Part shown: positions 5,904 through 6,863 of the stretch, in pieces
Numbering within the stretch: the first letter of the stretch is position 1
Layout of the letters: each line of letters starts with the position of its first letter
Assembly (NCBI GenBank): GCA_030018875.1
Contig: JASEHK010000078.1
Location: 1 to 6,863 of the forward strand
Length of the DNA stretch: 6,863 nucleotides
Reading direction: 5' to 3'
Source of the DNA: Endomicrobiia bacterium
GTDB lineage: Bacteria; Elusimicrobiota; Endomicrobiia; PHAN01
Made by a program: the position numbers and the translations under genes
Notes under the pieces: model-generated
What the model was told of the DNA's origin: nothing
The model's input: the letters and a program-made list of their open reading frames with translations, nothing else
The model's database searches: none

Positions 5904-6863
5904 AAAAGAAGGCGGTAGACGGGAAACGCTGGACGGTAGACGAACCATTAGTTGCTATTTGTTTATTGTCTCGCTTTTCCTTCTGCCTTCTGTCTTCTAC
6001 CTTCTACCTGGCGCTTACGCCGCGCCGCGTCACACTATTACCGTTGACGGCGATTTATCCGAGTGGGCCTCCGACGAGACAAAGGTCGCCGACTCCGCCG
6101 ATTCCGTCTGGGACCCTGGCGCCGACAAAAACGAGATAAAAAATCTCCGTGTCACGTGGGACGCCGAGTCGCTTTACGTAGGCGTCGAGGGAATGGCGAC
6201 GGACAAAGGTATTCTATTATATCTCGACAGCGGCCGCGCCGCGGGCTTTTCCGATTTACGCGAAATAAAAACGTGGAACCGCCGCGCGCGCTTCGAAAAT
6301 TTCGCGCCCGATTTTTTCTACGGCGCGTGGAGCGGTTCCGACGGCAATTTTTACAGATTGAGCTCTTCGTGGAGCGCCGAGGACGTAAGTTCAAAATGTT
6401 CGCTGAAAAACTCCAAAACTTCGCCCGCGCCGGGATGGGAGATGAAAATTCCTTTCGACCTTATTTATGCGCGCGGAAAAGCCGTTGACCCGGGAGCGCG
6501 CATAAAAATCTTCGCGTCTCTTGCCACCGGCGACATAGGTTCGGGCGCGTTCGGGGATTACGGCTACCTCGGCGGCGACTGCGCGCCCAACAACGATATC
6601 ACGGGCCTCGGCGACGCCCTGATATCAAATTGGGCGACAGTCGTTCTCGACTCCGACGGCGACGGCCTTCCCGACGACGCTTTTAGGCGCGCGGCGCTTT
6701 CTTTCAAAGAGGCGTCTCTTTCGGATGTTAAGTTTTCGCCGGCGCTTCACTCGACGATGGTCTTGCGCGCCGAGACCACGAAAGAATCTTCGGTATCGGC
6801 GGAAATCTACGCCCTCGACGGAAAAAAAATCAGGACGCTGGCGGCGCAAACGTCCGGCCAAAA
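5893..6863 (+). CDS. Secreted protein with DOMON/CBM9-like N-terminal domain, 3' end cut by window edge
   Basis: Open frame from ATG 5893 to the right edge, 323 complete codons and no stop. A Sec-type signal peptide is visible: a long basic n-region (1-20), a hydrophobic core (about 21-40) and an AYA-A site giving probable cleavage after residue 43. The mature part starts with TITVDGDLSEWAS (VDGDLSEW at 51-58), then NLRVTWDAESLYVGVEG, the usual opening of DOMON/CBM9-like carbohydrate-binding domains in secreted bacterial proteins. A DSDGDGLPDD stretch (253-262) resembles a calcium-binding loop. From about 301, VSAEIYALDGKKIRTL matches the start of a FlgD-type Ig-like segment. It overlaps the binding-protein gene by 11 bases, suggesting co-expression with the importer. 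A glycoside hydrolase (for example amylase-like) or surface glycan-binding protein is possible, but no catalytic domain is in view. The signal peptide is largely encoded by tandem repeats. Confidence 0.85.
   Translation, partial: MLNRKEGGRRETLDGRRTISCYLFIVSLFLLPSVFYLLPGAYAAPRHTITVDGDLSEWASDETKVADSADSVWDPGADKNEIKNLRVTWDAESLYVGVEGMATDKGILLYLDSGRAAGFSDLREIKTWNRRARFENFAPDFFYGAWSGSDGNFYRLSSSWSAEDVSSKCSLKNSKTSPAPGWEMKIPFDLIYARGKAVDPGARIKIFASLATGDIGSGAFGDYGYLGGDCAPNNDITGLGDALISNWATVVLDSDGDGLPDDAFRRAALSFKEASLSDVKFSPALHSTMVLRAETTKESSVSAEIYALDGKKIRTLAAQTSGQ
5907..6008 (+). repeat. Heptamer repeats in facing inverted arms inside a signal-peptide coding region
   Basis: The left arm has seven-base units at 5914, 5921, 5928 and 5935; the first and last are identical GGTAGAC, the middle two are decayed (GGGAAAC, GCTGGAC). 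The right arm has units at 5979, 5986, 5993 and 6000, close to CCTTCTR (two identical CCTTCTG, then TCTTCTA and CCTTCTA). The arms are complementary in pattern: AGAAGGC at 5907-5913 pairs with GCCTTCT at 5985-5991, and GGTAGA at 5914-5919 can pair with TCTACC at 5996-6001 or 6003-6008. The block lies wholly inside the frame starting at 5893. The left arm encodes the arginine-rich n-region and the right arm the LLPSVFYLLP part of the hydrophobic core. Confidence 0.85.

Noticed and set aside
5935..5970. Twin-arginine (Tat) signal in the secreted protein
   Set aside because: There is an RR pair before the hydrophobic core, but it is preceded by Gly rather than Ser/Thr, the core is strongly hydrophobic as in Sec signals, and the arginines come from the repeat units.
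6063..6488. Plus-strand frame of 141 residues overlapping the last gene
   Set aside because: Very Arg-rich shadow frame; the frame from 5893 gives a signal peptide and a recognisable domain and remains open to the edge.

Overview
The window is a block of six genes, all on the + strand, with no RNA genes, mobile elements or CRISPR arrays that I can see. Genes are packed tightly: one start/stop overlap, one 11-base overlap, and gaps of 31 to 157 bases. Codons are rich in G and C at third positions. The lipoprotein-type binding protein, the Sec-type signal peptide and the DOMON/CBM9-like secreted protein fit a diderm, probably uncultured bacterium. The repeat style and protein composition remind me of candidate-phylum genomes such as Elusimicrobiota or Omnitrophota, but this is an impression, not something the sequence proves.

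Region 1 (1-2507) holds two membrane-anchored GGDEF proteins in tandem, joined by a TAATG stop/start overlap. The first is cut by the left edge. Both keep the GGEEF active-site motif, so both are probably diguanylate cyclases making the second messenger c-di-GMP. The first also keeps an RxxD product-inhibition site; the second has lost it.

Region 2 (2539-5903) encodes a carbohydrate ABC importer of the MalFG/UgpAE (CUT1) type in the order permease, permease, binding lipoprotein. No ATPase gene is in the window, so the importer must use one encoded elsewhere or beyond the edges. The transported sugar cannot be read from the sequence.

Region 3 (5893-6863) is the start of a gene that runs off the right edge. 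It encodes a secreted protein with a signal peptide, a DOMON/CBM9-like N-terminal domain, a DSDGDG calcium-loop-like motif and the beginning of a FlgD-type Ig-like segment. It may act on or bind the polysaccharide whose products the importer takes up; that link is inference from position.

The least ordinary feature is a set of degenerate short tandem repeats arranged as facing inverted arms. One set lies in each of the two gaps inside the transporter operon (octamer-based at 3494-3608, heptamer-based at 4482-4554). A third, heptamer-based, lies at 5907-6008 and is inside the coding sequence of the secreted protein, where it encodes much of the signal peptide. The three sets differ in unit sequence but share layout, suggesting a repeat-generating process acting at successive gene boundaries.
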